Shown: positions 43,614-53,599, counted from the stretch's first letter. The stretch is 64,000 bases of DNA from Winogradskyella sp046545555 (GCF_046545555.1 NZ_JBHZTH010000001.1:682001-746000); one strand, 5' to 3'. The notes: a model not told the origin generated them from the letters alone. Made by a program: numbers and translations.

Positions 43614-43621
43614 CAAAGATA
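43614..43621 (-). promoter_or_regulatory. -7 promoter box of atpD-atpC
   Basis: The minus strand reads TATCTTTG, matching TAnnTTTG, 61 bases upstream of the atpD ATG. No TTG is visible at the ideal spacing. Confidence 0.55.
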
Positions 43622-43667
43622 TAGTTTTATTTAAAAATAAAAGTCTTTTTCTGTGGCTTTTTTGTAT

Positions 43668-43700
43668 AAAAAAAGCACGCTCTATGTGAGTGTGCTTTTT
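43668..43700 (-). terminator. Terminator of the TonB receptor/GDSL lipoprotein unit
   Basis: AAAAAGCACGCTC and GAGTGTGCTTTTT form a 13-base stem with one G-T pair around TATGT. On the minus strand it lies just past the lipoprotein stop at 43722 and is followed by T residues. Confidence 0.85.
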
Positions 43701-43721
43701 ACTACATAATGTATTATTTTC

Positions 43722-45275
43722 TTATTGTAGGGTCGCTGAATAATTAGTAGGGAAATCATTTGCTTTCGCAACATTACCCGAAGCTATAAAATTAGAACCA
43801 TAAGTTTCATCTATTTTTTCTAAATACTTGTTAGCCATTAGTGCATAACCTCTTGCCGTAAGGTGGATACCATCTAAACTAACTAAACCTCCGAAAACAA
43901 GATCAGCATTAAGATTAAAGTCATCAAATACAATGCCTGTCGTTGCAGCCTCATCTAAAATAGCATTTAGATCTACAAGTGCTAAGCCATTTGCGTTGGC
44001 TAATGCAGCAAGAGTCGCATTATGAGCTGCTGTTGCTGTTGCAACTTCTAACTGTTCTTCTGGAGTTAATACCCAATTATCTGCTAAAGGTATTGCAACA
44101 CCATTAACAGTTTGCGGATTGCCTTCTACAGCTTCAGTTCCTATAAATGAAGCAGCAGGTAAAACCAGTAAATCATCTGCAGTGGCTTGTCTCATACTAA
44201 CTAAAGCAGGATTTAGTGCAGTAAGATCGGTTAAAAATTCATCAAAAATAACTACAGGATTGCCTTCGCCTGCAGCAAATGTTATTGTGCGCTTCGCTAT
44301 TTCAGCATCAGCCATTTCTTGTGTCATAGGAGTATTAGCCACTAAAAATGCAAATGCTTGTACTATACCTGCGTTATATGCACCGTAAGCGCTTGCGCTA
44401 TTTAAGAATCCTGCTGTAGCTGCATCTAAAGGTATTGGATTATGAGGCACTGTTGTAAAGTAAGGAAGGTTTGATAAATTTGGTGTATTACCAATTGCTC
44501 CTTTTGCACCGGTTGATGTAAGACCTCCAATTAACGCTCCCATTGCAGCATCAAATGTAGCAGAATCTGTAATAGGGTTGCTGCCATCACCACCAGAGGT
44601 TGCGTAACCTAAAACATCGTTACCACCAATAACTCCTAAGGTGAAAAATGTAGGACTTTGCGCTAATGCTAACTCTAATAGAGTCGCATCAGGCGTATTT
44701 CCTGTTAGTCTAACTGCATATGGATTAGCTAAACCTAATTGTAAGTTTGCTAGGTTACCATAACCAGGTGCTACCATGTGAAAGCTTTTTGCTCCAGGGA
44801 CACCTAAATTATTGAATGGTCCACTAGGATTTGACGTTAAATCCGTAGTTACTGTAACAGGTCCTATAACAGCTTCTAAAGGCACTGGTCCAGCACCTCC
44901 GAAAACTAGTCTAGGGTCTGCTATTCTGTTTCCACCTAATGCTAAACCACCAAAATTATCACTCATAAGTGGTTGCGTAAATACACCACCACCAGCATTA
45001 GCAAGTTGTTTAGATATTGTGTTTGGAAATGAATTCTCTTGTGCCGCGATAAATAAACCACCATCTGTAAAACCAGCAGTAAATGATGGTCCAAGAGCTA
45101 CGTAGTTTGAGAAATCTGCAGTACCAGAAGTAAGCTCTGGTAAAGGTTCTTCTGTAGGGTTATTTCTTTCCCTTAAATCTTCTACGAGTTCGTTCTCGCA
45201 GGCTAACAAACCTAAAGTAAGTAATGATAGCGTTATATATTTTAGTTTTTTCATCTTAAACGTTTTCTTTTTCAT
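43722..45275 (-). CDS. SGNH/GDSL-type hydrolase lipoprotein
   Basis: A 517-residue lipoprotein (lipobox LGLLAC). SGNH blocks are recognisable: NYVALGPSFTAGFTDGG (block I; the usual GDSL reads GPSF), TLGVIGGNDVLG (block III, GxND) and LDGIHLTARGYALMANKYL (block V, DxxH). An esterase/lipase-like activity on the cell surface is likely. The start may be 45275, 2 bases after the receptor gene's stop, or 45254 (MKKLKYITLSLLTLGLLAC), which fits a standard signal peptide better. Paired with the TonB receptor in one operon. Confidence 0.85.
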   Translation of the reverse strand: MKKKTFKMKKLKYITLSLLTLGLLACENELVEDLRERNNPTEEPLPELTSGTADFSNYVALGPSFTAGFTDGGLFIAAQENSFPNTISKQLANAGGGVFTQPLMSDNFGGLALGGNRIADPRLVFGGAGPVPLEAVIGPVTVTTDLTSNPSGPFNNLGVPGAKSFHMVAPGYGNLANLQLGLANPYAVRLTGNTPDATLLELALAQSPTFFTLGVIGGNDVLGYATSGGDGSNPITDSATFDAAMGALIGGLTSTGAKGAIGNTPNLSNLPYFTTVPHNPIPLDAATAGFLNSASAYGAYNAGIVQAFAFLVANTPMTQEMADAEIAKRTITFAAGEGNPVVIFDEFLTDLTALNPALVSMRQATADDLLVLPAASFIGTEAVEGNPQTVNGVAIPLADNWVLTPEEQLEVATATAAHNATLAALANANGLALVDLNAILDEAATTGIVFDDFNLNADLVFGGLVSLDGIHLTARGYALMANKYLEKIDETYGSNFIASGNVAKANDFPTNYSATLQ

Positions 45276-45277
45276 TA

Positions 45278-48079
45278 TTATAAATTGTTGATAGTCCAAG
45301 ATACATAGTATTGAGACCCAATTAAACCTGTACCGAAAGCAGTAAAGTATTCATCTTGTAACAAGTTTGTAGCACCTAATTTAAATGTAGACTTCAGACT
45401 CGGTATTCTATAATTTATTTGAGCATCTAATACATGGTATGCTGGAACGTCGCCATCACCAAAAGAAGCCTCCCAGAAATAGTTATCACTCCATCTCCAT
45501 GATACATTAAAACCAAAATTCTTAAATAATTCTGTTTTACCAAAAGACGCCTTTACTTTATGTTCTGGTGTATTAAAGTTTGTTCTAAAGTCAGGGTTTT
45601 GTTTTACATCAAAATCTAATTTTGCATATGTATAGTTTGCACTTAAGTCAAAACCATCAAAAACTTTAGTTGAAACTTGTATAGCTGCACCATAAGAATT
45701 TACGTCAGCATCAGAATTAGTATAAGTCTGGTAAGCTTGAAAATCGCCACTTGCGATTGCTGCTATAGCTAACGGAGTTCCATCAGGTAAAGTTTGTGTT
45801 AAGTTAACATCACCATAGAATGGTGCGATTACAGTTTCATTTGCTAAGAAATCTTGATACTGGTTATAGTAAGCAGAAGCATCAACAATAAAGCCATCTA
45901 ATTTACCTCTATATCCTAATTCAAAAGAACTTACTTGTTCTGGTTGTGCAAGGTTAGAATTAGCAACTTCTAATAAGGCAGGGTTTCCTGAAGCAGCAAA
46001 ATCAGTTACGGAAGAAGCAAAGAAAGAATTATTGTAAGCTCCAGTTCCGTCAAAATCAATATTAGTCTGACCTGTGATAGCCGTACCCGTAGCACTTAAA
46101 CCATAGTTTCTTATATCTCTAGATGGGTTGTCTGGTGCACCTCCAATTAAGATTGCTCGACCAACATCTAGACCAATATATAAATCTTGGGTTGTTGGGT
46201 TTCTAAAACCAGTTTGAAAAGATGCTCTAATATTATGATTTTGATTTACAGTAAAACCAGCTGATATTCTTGGTGAGAAAAAACCATCGAATAATTCTGA
46301 TTTGTCATAACGTAATGAACCTGTAAGTTTTAGTTCTACACTTTCAGATAATTCTAAAGAGCGTTGTAATTGCGTGTAAACACCTACTTCTGAATATGTG
46401 ATTGGACCGTCAGAGTCAGTATAAATTGTTCCAAAAGAGTTTAATCTATATGTTCTGTAAGAACCACCAACTTGTACCTCTGCAAAACCAATTTTTTCAC
46501 CAAAATTATAATTAGCGTCTGCATGATAGATTTTAGAATTATCTTGGAATTTAGAACCTGTCGTTAAATCAGGGTCATTTACACTTCTATCAAATGCAGC
46601 TTGAAACTCTGGAGTTCCTGGTAAGAATCTTCCAGTATCTGCTTGTGCTCTTGCAAAATTGTGCGCTGCAGTATTTGATGCACCGCCTAAAGTAGCACCT
46701 AAATAACCAGCTACATATTCACCAAACCATGTATTATCATCTTTCCAAGCTCTGTTAATGTTTATACCTGTAAATACCATATCATATGAATTACCGGCTT
46801 TATCTTCTGTTATGTAACCTCTAACGAAGAAATCATCATTTCTAATTTCTAATTTATGTTGTTGTAAAAAGAAATCTTTAATATTATAGCGGTTTGCACC
46901 TTGGTAAATAGTATTACCTAGACCTAATTTACCAACATATTGAATTTCAAAATCATCTTCCCAAGGACGGAAGTATAATCCCCAATCTGCTTTAATACTT
47001 TCAGCATTATAATTGGTTAAATCTCTTTCGTTATAACCAGTTCTACTTACATTAACAGAAGGTACTAAAGCCGAAGAACCTGCAGGTGCAAGGCCTAATC
47101 CTTCAAGAACTTGCGCCACACCGTTAATATCTGTGCTTACTTCGTCACCATAAACATTAATACCGTCATAATCTATATCGGCTCTTGTAAGACCTCTTCC
47201 TAGTTTATCTTCTTCGTTTACTGCAGCCCAGTCTGTACCTTTTAAGTATCCAAAGTTTGCTTTTACAGCAAACTTTTCACTGAACTTATATGCCATTCTG
47301 ATACCGAGGTCAGTATATTCATTATCTCCTGCTGCTTCTTGAGATGTAATACCTCTTTTAATATAACCGCTAATACCTTGATGATCAAAAGGGCTTTTGC
47401 TTCGCATAAATAAAATACCATTAAAAGCATTTGCACCATATAATGCAGATGAAGCTCCTGGTAAAAGTTCAACACTTAGTACATCAGTTTCTGTCATCCC
47501 TAGTAAATTTCCTAGCGGGAAGTTCAGCGCAGGAGCAGAGTTGTCCATTCCGTCTACCAATTGCATAAAACGTGTATTTGCGAATGTTGCAAAACCTCTG
47601 GTGTTAATTGATTTAAAGGTTAAACTGTTTGTATTAATATCTACACCTTTAAGATTTTCTAATCCGTCATAAAAATCTACTGATGCAGTATTTTTTATTT
47701 CCTTTAATCCAAAACGTTCAACCGTTACAGGAGATTCAAAAATTCGTTCAGGAGTACGAGAAGCAGAAATTACAACTTCATCAAGTTCGTTACCTTCTTT
47801 TAAAGAAACATCAACCGTTTGATTGTTTACTGTTATTTCTATTGTTTGTTCTTCAAAGCCTGTATAACTTATGCGTATTGAAAAGGGTGGGCTTTGACTT
47901 GTGGTTAATGTGTAGTTGCCGTCAAAATCTGTAACGGTTCCAGAACTTGTACCGACTACAACAATATTTGCACCAGGTAAGGGTAGCCCAGTATTGTCTG
48001 TAATTTTACCTTTTACTGTGGTTTGCGCGAACGACACCACACAAAAAAGCATTGTGAAAAGCTTTAAGATTGTCTTCAT
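45278..48079 (-). CDS. TonB-dependent receptor, CarboxypepD_reg-like type
   Basis: A 933-residue outer-membrane receptor. It has a signal peptide (LFTMLFCVVSFAQ), a CarboxypepD_reg-like domain (VKGKITDNTGLPLPGANIVV, about 22-105), a plug (INTRGFATFANTRFMQLVDG, LLPGASSALYGANAFNGILF) and a long barrel ending YYVSWTINNL. The substrate is unknown. The next gene is a surface lipoprotein hydrolase with a 2-base gap, recalling SusC/SusD-type pairing, although the partner is a GDSL hydrolase rather than SusD. Confidence 0.92.
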   Translation of the reverse strand: MKTILKLFTMLFCVVSFAQTTVKGKITDNTGLPLPGANIVVVGTSSGTVTDFDGNYTLTTSQSPPFSIRISYTGFEEQTIEITVNNQTVDVSLKEGNELDEVVISASRTPERIFESPVTVERFGLKEIKNTASVDFYDGLENLKGVDINTNSLTFKSINTRGFATFANTRFMQLVDGMDNSAPALNFPLGNLLGMTETDVLSVELLPGASSALYGANAFNGILFMRSKSPFDHQGISGYIKRGITSQEAAGDNEYTDLGIRMAYKFSEKFAVKANFGYLKGTDWAAVNEEDKLGRGLTRADIDYDGINVYGDEVSTDINGVAQVLEGLGLAPAGSSALVPSVNVSRTGYNERDLTNYNAESIKADWGLYFRPWEDDFEIQYVGKLGLGNTIYQGANRYNIKDFFLQQHKLEIRNDDFFVRGYITEDKAGNSYDMVFTGININRAWKDDNTWFGEYVAGYLGATLGGASNTAAHNFARAQADTGRFLPGTPEFQAAFDRSVNDPDLTTGSKFQDNSKIYHADANYNFGEKIGFAEVQVGGSYRTYRLNSFGTIYTDSDGPITYSEVGVYTQLQRSLELSESVELKLTGSLRYDKSELFDGFFSPRISAGFTVNQNHNIRASFQTGFRNPTTQDLYIGLDVGRAILIGGAPDNPSRDIRNYGLSATGTAITGQTNIDFDGTGAYNNSFFASSVTDFAASGNPALLEVANSNLAQPEQVSSFELGYRGKLDGFIVDASAYYNQYQDFLANETVIAPFYGDVNLTQTLPDGTPLAIAAIASGDFQAYQTYTNSDADVNSYGAAIQVSTKVFDGFDLSANYTYAKLDFDVKQNPDFRTNFNTPEHKVKASFGKTELFKNFGFNVSWRWSDNYFWEASFGDGDVPAYHVLDAQINYRIPSLKSTFKLGATNLLQDEYFTAFGTGLIGSQYYVSWTINNL

Positions 48080-48188
48080 TTTAGAGAATTAGTTATTTTA
48101 TTAGGTGAGCAATTTAATTAAATATATGAAAATTAGGTAAGAAATTCTCATAAAATTATGCGTGCATAGTATTTTTTGAGAAAATAAG

Positions 48189-48223
48189 AGGCGATAAATT
48201 GAATAATTCTCAATTTATCGCCT
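48189..48223 (-). terminator. Hairpin past glmS, probable terminator
   Basis: AGGCGATAAATTGA (48189-48202) pairs perfectly with TCAATTTATCGCCT (48210-48223). On the minus strand it lies 30 bases past the glmS stop, but the following T-run is weak (CTTATTTTC). Confidence 0.7.
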
Positions 48224-48252
48224 GTATAATTAGATTAATTTAATGTGTTTTT

Positions 48253-50100
48253 TTATTCCACAGTTACTGACTTCGCTAAATTTCTAGGCTGGTCAACGTT
48301 TTTATCTAGCATCACAGCAATATGATAAGATAAAAGTTGTAATGGTATAGTTGTAAGTAAAGGAGTTAGACATTCTATGGTTTCTGGAACTTCTATAACG
48401 TGGTCTGCCAATTCCTTAACACTTTTATCACCTTCTGTTACGATACCAATTATCTTACCTTTTCTAGATTTAATTTCTTGAATATTACTAACCACTTTTT
48501 CGTAATGTCCTTTCTTTGTTGCAATCACAACAACAGGCATTTGTTCGTCAATTAAAGCAATAGGACCATGCTTCATTTCTGCAGCAGGATATCCTTCTGC
48601 ATGTATGTAAGATATCTCTTTTAACTTCAGTGCTCCTTCTAATGCTACAGGAAAGTTGAAACCACGTCCTAAATACAAGAAGTTAGTGGCATCCTTGTAA
48701 ATATCAGCTACACTTTGTACATAAGCGTCAGATTTTAAAGCTTCTTCTACTTTACTTGGAATCGTTTCTAGTTCTATTAAGTGATGTCTAAATTCAGAAC
48801 TTGAAATCGTACCCTTAGCTCTTGCTAATCTCAGCGCCATCAGAGTTAATACTGTAATCTGAGTAGTAAATGCTTTAGTTGAAGCCACTCCTATTTCTGG
48901 ACCAGCATGAGTGTATGCTCCTGCATCTGTCTCTCTTGCAATTGATGAGCCTACAACGTTACAAACACCAAATACAAAAGCCCCTTTTGATTTAGCTAAT
49001 TTTATTGCAGCTAAAGTGTCAGCAGTTTCTCCTGATTGAGATATAGCGATAACAACATCTTTTTCTGTTATAACTGGGTTTCGGTATCTAAATTCTGATG
49101 CATATTCTACTTCTACAGGTATTCTAGCTAAATCTTCAAAAATATATTCTGCAACTAAACCAGCATGCCAAGATGTACCGCAGGCCACCACTATAATGCG
49201 GTCTGCAGCAAGAAATTTTTTCATGTTATCTTCAACACCAGCAAGTTTAATCATAGCTTCGTTGCTCAATAACCTTCCCCGAAAAGTATCTAAAATAGCA
49301 CTTGGTTGTTCGTATATTTCTTTGAGCATAAAGTGATCATACCCTCCTTTTTCAATCTGCTCTAAATTAAGCTGAAGCGCCTGAATATATGGATCTACAA
49401 GTTTATCGTTTTTTATTTTTCTTATTTTAATATCCTTTCCTCTTCGTATAATAGCCATTTCTTCATCTTCAAGATAAATGGCGTTTTTAGTGTATTCTAT
49501 AAACGGTGATGCGTCACTAGCAATAAAAAATTCATCATCACCAATACCAATTGCTAAAGGACTACCTAATCTCGCTACAACTATTTCGTTAGGTTTGTTT
49601 TTATCGAAAACGGCAATTGCATAAGCTCCAACCACTTGGTTTAAAGCAATTTGAACAGCTTTACCTAGTTTGGTTTTTTCGTTCTTCTTTACATCTTCAA
49701 TAAGATTAACTAATACCTCTGTATCAGTATCTGACTCAAATTTATAACCACGCTTTATTAACTCTTTTTTTAGAGCGTCATAATTTTCAATAATACCGTT
49801 ATGTATAATAACTAGGTTACCTGAGTTTGAATAATGGGGATGCGAATTGACATCATTGGGAACTCCATGTGTTGCCCAGCGTGTATGACCTATACCTAAT
49901 GTACCGGAAGTAGAGATTTCATTTTCTAGACGTTCTTTTAAATCAGAAACTTTTCCTTTTGTCTTAGATAGTTTAATATTATTTCCGTCATAAAGCGCAA
50001 TACCAGCACTATCATAACCACGATATTCTAATCTTTGAAGTCCTTTAATTACTATAGGATAAGCCTCACGATGGCCAATATATCCAACAATTCCACACAT
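48253..50100 (-). CDS. glmS: Glutamine-fructose-6-phosphate aminotransferase (isomerizing)
   Basis: GlmS makes glucosamine-6-phosphate for peptidoglycan and LPS. The N-terminal glutaminase starts MCGIVGYIGHREAYP with Cys2 as the nucleophile, and GLQRLEYRGYDSAGIAL follows. Two SIS domains (AISQSGETADTLAA, LGRGFNFPVALEGALKLKEI) and the terminal LAKSVTVE complete the enzyme at 615 residues. Last gene of the GT5-like/DUF4270/glmS operon, 14 bases after the DUF4270 gene. Confidence 0.97.
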   Translation of the reverse strand: MCGIVGYIGHREAYPIVIKGLQRLEYRGYDSAGIALYDGNNIKLSKTKGKVSDLKERLENEISTSGTLGIGHTRWATHGVPNDVNSHPHYSNSGNLVIIHNGIIENYDALKKELIKRGYKFESDTDTEVLVNLIEDVKKNEKTKLGKAVQIALNQVVGAYAIAVFDKNKPNEIVVARLGSPLAIGIGDDEFFIASDASPFIEYTKNAIYLEDEEMAIIRRGKDIKIRKIKNDKLVDPYIQALQLNLEQIEKGGYDHFMLKEIYEQPSAILDTFRGRLLSNEAMIKLAGVEDNMKKFLAADRIIVVACGTSWHAGLVAEYIFEDLARIPVEVEYASEFRYRNPVITEKDVVIAISQSGETADTLAAIKLAKSKGAFVFGVCNVVGSSIARETDAGAYTHAGPEIGVASTKAFTTQITVLTLMALRLARAKGTISSSEFRHHLIELETIPSKVEEALKSDAYVQSVADIYKDATNFLYLGRGFNFPVALEGALKLKEISYIHAEGYPAAEMKHGPIALIDEQMPVVVIATKKGHYEKVVSNIQEIKSRKGKIIGIVTEGDKSVKELADHVIEVPETIECLTPLLTTIPLQLLSYHIAVMLDKNVDQPRNLAKSVTVE

Positions 50101-50114
50101 AGGTTAATAGTTTT

Positions 50115-51815
50115 TTAATTTGGTTCTGTATAATATATTTCTAAAAACACTTTTTTATCGGAATTTACATCATTATTAGGAATGTTATTACCGAATAACA
50201 CTGTTCCTCTTGGTGTATTTATGGAACTTACAGGTAATGTTAAATTAGACCCATCTGATGTTTGCTCAGTTCTTTGAGTTAACACTTCTTCTAAATTAAC
50301 ATTTAAAGAAACAGCCAAGCCTAATTCAACATTAGTAGAATCTCTTAATAATAAATTATTAATATGTTCTGTAATTCTCAATTTATACTTTACGCCATTC
50401 CCACCTGGTTCATCGTCTACACGTTGTAAAGGACCAAGATGATTATTTTTAGAGAATAAAGGTAAAGTATTGTTAGTGACATCAATAAAAAAATCTGTCA
50501 ATGGTATTTTATTATCTACGTCGTACAAATAAATGCGATTTGGCTCGTTCTCTGGACCTTCTAAAGCTAAGTCTAAAGTTTCTCTATCTACGTAAAAAAC
50601 GAGGTTAGCTTCATTTACAAGGCGCTTAGAGCTTACAAAATTTCCGTCTGTATCAGTTTCTACGAAATCATTTTTCCAAATTTCAAAAGCATTCATGGTG
50701 TCCGGGTCATCATCTAAATCATCACCATTAAACAATTTTATTTTAGCAGTAGAGCCTTCACCTCCTTTTAGATAAAGCCTACTGTCACCATTTATTGGAT
50801 CACCATCATTAATGGGGTTTATAAAATTATTATCAAAAAAGTTTACTCTGTTAGAACCAAAAGTAAAAGCATAAGAGATTTGTTCTCTTTCATCTTCATC
50901 ATCCGTAGTTGATGTAGTTAGTCTACTGTAGTGTATGGTAATATTTGATGTAGCTGCAGCTATATTAAGTAAAAGAAAACTGCCACTATCATTAACTGCT
51001 TCAGTTTTAAAATAAATACCTCTAAAATATTCCGAGAAGTTATTTTGATTAACCAAAACAGCATTCTCTTCCTGGTCAATTATTTTACTTTGCCAAAATG
51101 CAGGATCTAACTTAAGCCTTATCCCAGGAAATAATCTTTCTGAAACTTGAAATACACCATCTTCATCTAATTCTGTTAATGTAAATCCGTCATCGCTTAT
51201 ATTAATGATGTTTCCTCCTTGATGTGATGTATTATCATCTGCTAATATTATAATTTCTTCACCTTCTAATACTCCGTCAGAAATTAATTCTGAAGACGAA
51301 GCCGATTTATTAGAAAAGTAATTTTGACTGGCACTAAATTCAGCTTCCGGATCAAAATCTCTAAGAAAGTAGTTGCTTTCATAAAGGTTTAATTTTATGG
51401 GGTCTCTTCCAATAACAGAGTCAACATCGTACTCAAAGGTTTCTTCATCAGTAACGTCAGATACTATTGCGAAATAAGGAATTGTTAAAACAACGGAATC
51501 GATTTCAACTTCTTCACCAAAAACTGGATCTAAAGTAGAGGGAGTTAACTGGGTAACAAAACTTGAAGTTACTCTGCCATAGACATCATCATAAACGCCA
51601 AGACTGTTAAGACCAAGAGCGTTTGTTTGAACAGGGCCTAATGCATCTGTATAAGAGATAACATTGTATTTGTCTGAAATTATATCAAAATTAGTAGCAA
51701 CATCATCATTAATAATATCTGATTCTAAAGTCGTAAAATCTTTATCACATGCAATAAAACTAGATACGATTAGAATAAGTGATAAAATTTGAAAGGCAAA
51801 TTTATTATTTTTCAT
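50115..51815 (-). CDS. DUF4270 family lipoprotein
   Basis: A 566-residue lipoprotein (signal peptide LILIVSSFIAC). DKDFTTLESDIINDDVATNF and YTDALGPVQTNALGLNSLGV, with the repeated early block SVVLTIPYF, match the DUF4270 family restricted to Bacteroidota. Probably lies in the outer membrane; function unknown. It lies 9 bases after the GT5-like gene and 14 before glmS. Confidence 0.85.
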   Translation of the reverse strand: MKNNKFAFQILSLILIVSSFIACDKDFTTLESDIINDDVATNFDIISDKYNVISYTDALGPVQTNALGLNSLGVYDDVYGRVTSSFVTQLTPSTLDPVFGEEVEIDSVVLTIPYFAIVSDVTDEETFEYDVDSVIGRDPIKLNLYESNYFLRDFDPEAEFSASQNYFSNKSASSSELISDGVLEGEEIIILADDNTSHQGGNIINISDDGFTLTELDEDGVFQVSERLFPGIRLKLDPAFWQSKIIDQEENAVLVNQNNFSEYFRGIYFKTEAVNDSGSFLLLNIAAATSNITIHYSRLTTSTTDDEDEREQISYAFTFGSNRVNFFDNNFINPINDGDPINGDSRLYLKGGEGSTAKIKLFNGDDLDDDPDTMNAFEIWKNDFVETDTDGNFVSSKRLVNEANLVFYVDRETLDLALEGPENEPNRIYLYDVDNKIPLTDFFIDVTNNTLPLFSKNNHLGPLQRVDDEPGGNGVKYKLRITEHINNLLLRDSTNVELGLAVSLNVNLEEVLTQRTEQTSDGSNLTLPVSSINTPRGTVLFGNNIPNNDVNSDKKVFLEIYYTEPN

Positions 51816-51824
51816 AGGTAATTA

Positions 51825-52637
51825 TTAACCGTTAAGTACGGTATTTGTGTAAAAATCTGTGTAAGGATCTGCAAACTCTTCAATAGAATGGAAATCTAAA
51901 ACAGGTTTTGTTAAATCATTGATATACTTATCTAAATCTTCAGGTAAGTCTTCAGAACCTCTAATTATTGCGTCAGAATTTTCAATTGCAATTTTCATTA
52001 GGTTCACATAATCTGGCTTTGTAAGAGATTTAATTGTTTCTTCTTCTAAACCGTCAAACTTTATTTTCTCAATCATGTTTTTATTTAACGTGCCTTCAAA
52101 GGTTTGATTGTATACGGATGTCACAATTTTACTTTCGGTAAAAAGAGGTTCAGTTTTATAAAATTCTTTAAGATATAATGGCAATAATGAGGCTAACCAG
52201 CCATTTACATGAATAATATCTGGAGCCCAGTTTAATTTCTTTACAGTTTCAATAACCCCTTTAGCAAAGAAAATGGCACGCTCATCATTATCAGGGAAAA
52301 GATTTCCTTCCTCGTCTGTTAGAGTAGCCTTTCTTTTAAAGTATTCTTCGTTATCGATAAAGTAGACTTGTATTCTTTCTTTTGGAATTGATGCTACCTT
52401 AATTATTAATGGCATATCGATGTCATTAATAACTAAATTAATCCCAGAGAGCCTTATTACTTCGTGTAATTGATGTCTTCTTTCGTTAATATTGCCAAAG
52501 CGAGGCATAAAAATACGTATCTGGCCTCCTTGTTTGTTTACCATTCTTGGTGCTTCAAATGACATAGAAGAAATTTCAGTTTCTGGTAAATATGGAACTA
52601 CTTCCGAGGACACATACAATATTCGTTTATCTTTCAT
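51825..52637 (-). CDS. Glycogen/starch synthase-like protein, GT5 catalytic-domain only
   Basis: A 270-residue protein similar to the N-terminal half of GlgA: ILYVSSEVVPYLPETEISSM at the start and APDIIHVNGWLASLLPLYLK in the middle. The ADP-glucose motif KTGGL that should follow SSEVVPY is replaced by ETEISSM, and the whole C-terminal GT-B half is missing (GlgA is about 480 residues). It is therefore probably not a working glycogen synthase. Similar short proteins occur next to panC in this phylum (from memory). First gene of an operon with DUF4270 and glmS. Confidence 0.8.
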   Translation of the reverse strand: MKDKRILYVSSEVVPYLPETEISSMSFEAPRMVNKQGGQIRIFMPRFGNINERRHQLHEVIRLSGINLVINDIDMPLIIKVASIPKERIQVYFIDNEEYFKRKATLTDEEGNLFPDNDERAIFFAKGVIETVKKLNWAPDIIHVNGWLASLLPLYLKEFYKTEPLFTESKIVTSVYNQTFEGTLNKNMIEKIKFDGLEEETIKSLTKPDYVNLMKIAIENSDAIIRGSEDLPEDLDKYINDLTKPVLDFHSIEEFADPYTDFYTNTVLNG

Positions 52638-52675
52638 AAATCTGCTGCTTTTGAAAATTAAGAGTAAAAAACATG

Positions 52676-52683
52676 CAAAATTA
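52676..52683 (-). promoter_or_regulatory. -7 promoter box of the GT5-like/DUF4270/glmS operon
   Basis: The minus strand reads TAATTTTG, an exact TAnnTTTG match 38 bases upstream of the ATG at 52637. It partly overlaps a 12-base palindrome (ACAAAATTTTGT, 52683-52694) between this and the divergent panC promoter. Confidence 0.45.
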
Positions 52684-52690
52684 CAAAATT

Positions 52691-52722
52691 TTGTGCAGAT
52701 TGCCAGTAAAATATTATGTTTG
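52691..52722 (+). promoter_or_regulatory. Promoter of panC
   Basis: TTG (52691-52693), 21 bases, then TATGTTTG (52715-52722) fits the full Bacteroidota promoter with correct spacing. The panC ATG is 25 bases downstream. Confidence 0.65.
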
Positions 52723-52747
52723 CACGCGTTAATTTTTTGTTAGAGTA

Positions 52748-53599
52748 ATGAAAATTTTTCATAAAAAAACCAATTTATCACACCATATTGATAGACTAAA
52801 AGCTGATGGAAAATCTATTGGATTCATTCCAACGATGGGTGCACTCCATGACGGTCATTTGTCTTTAGTTAATAAAGGATTGAGTCAAAATGACATAGTT
52901 GTCGTTAGTATATTTGTTAATCCAACTCAATTTGACAATCAAGAAGATTTAGTCAAATACCCACGAACTCTAAAATCTGATGTAGAACTGCTTGAAACAG
53001 TTAGCAATGTCTTGATTATCGTCTATGCTCCTTCTGTTAAGGATATTTATGATGATAATGTTCAGTCGCAATCCTTTAGTTTTGATGGTTTGGAGTATGA
53101 AATGGAAGGTGCATTTAGAGATGGACATTTCGATGGTGTTGCTACTATTGTAAAGCGACTATTTGAAATTGTAAACGCAGATAATGCTTACTTTGGTGAA
53201 AAAGATTTTCAGCAATTACAAATAATTAAAAAACTAGTAGAATTGAACAAAATGCATGTAAATGTAATTGGTTGTGAAATTCACAGAGCAGAAGATGGCT
53301 TGGCTATGAGCTCAAGAAATACAAGATTAACAAAAAATCATAGAGCAGCTGCACCTTTTATATACAAGACTTTAAAAACTGCCAAGAAAAAGTTTGGCAC
53401 AAAAAGTGCTAAAAGAATTACGGAATGGGTAAATTTAGAATTTAATAAACAACCATTATTAGAGTTGGAATATTTTATTATTTCTGATGTAAAAACCTTA
53501 AAACCAGTAAAAAGAAAATCAACAAAAAAGATATATCGTGCTTTTATAGCAGTATATGCAGGTGATATAAGACTTATAGATAATATCGCCTTAAATTAA
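52748..53599 (+). CDS. panC: Pantothenate synthetase (pantoate-beta-alanine ligase)
   Basis: PanC joins pantoate and beta-alanine using ATP. PTMGALHDGHLSLVNKG is the HIGH-like nucleotide site. FVNPTQFDNQED, RDGHFDGVATIVKRLFEI and FGEKDFQQLQIIKKLV are family hallmarks, and SSRNTRL binds ATP. The 283-residue size is normal. panD, which supplies beta-alanine, follows 13 bases downstream, so the pair makes the two halves of pantothenate. Confidence 0.96.
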   Translation: MKIFHKKTNLSHHIDRLKADGKSIGFIPTMGALHDGHLSLVNKGLSQNDIVVVSIFVNPTQFDNQEDLVKYPRTLKSDVELLETVSNVLIIVYAPSVKDIYDDNVQSQSFSFDGLEYEMEGAFRDGHFDGVATIVKRLFEIVNADNAYFGEKDFQQLQIIKKLVELNKMHVNVIGCEIHRAEDGLAMSSRNTRLTKNHRAAAPFIYKTLKTAKKKFGTKSAKRITEWVNLEFNKQPLLELEYFIISDVKTLKPVKRKSTKKIYRAFIAVYAGDIRLIDNIALN

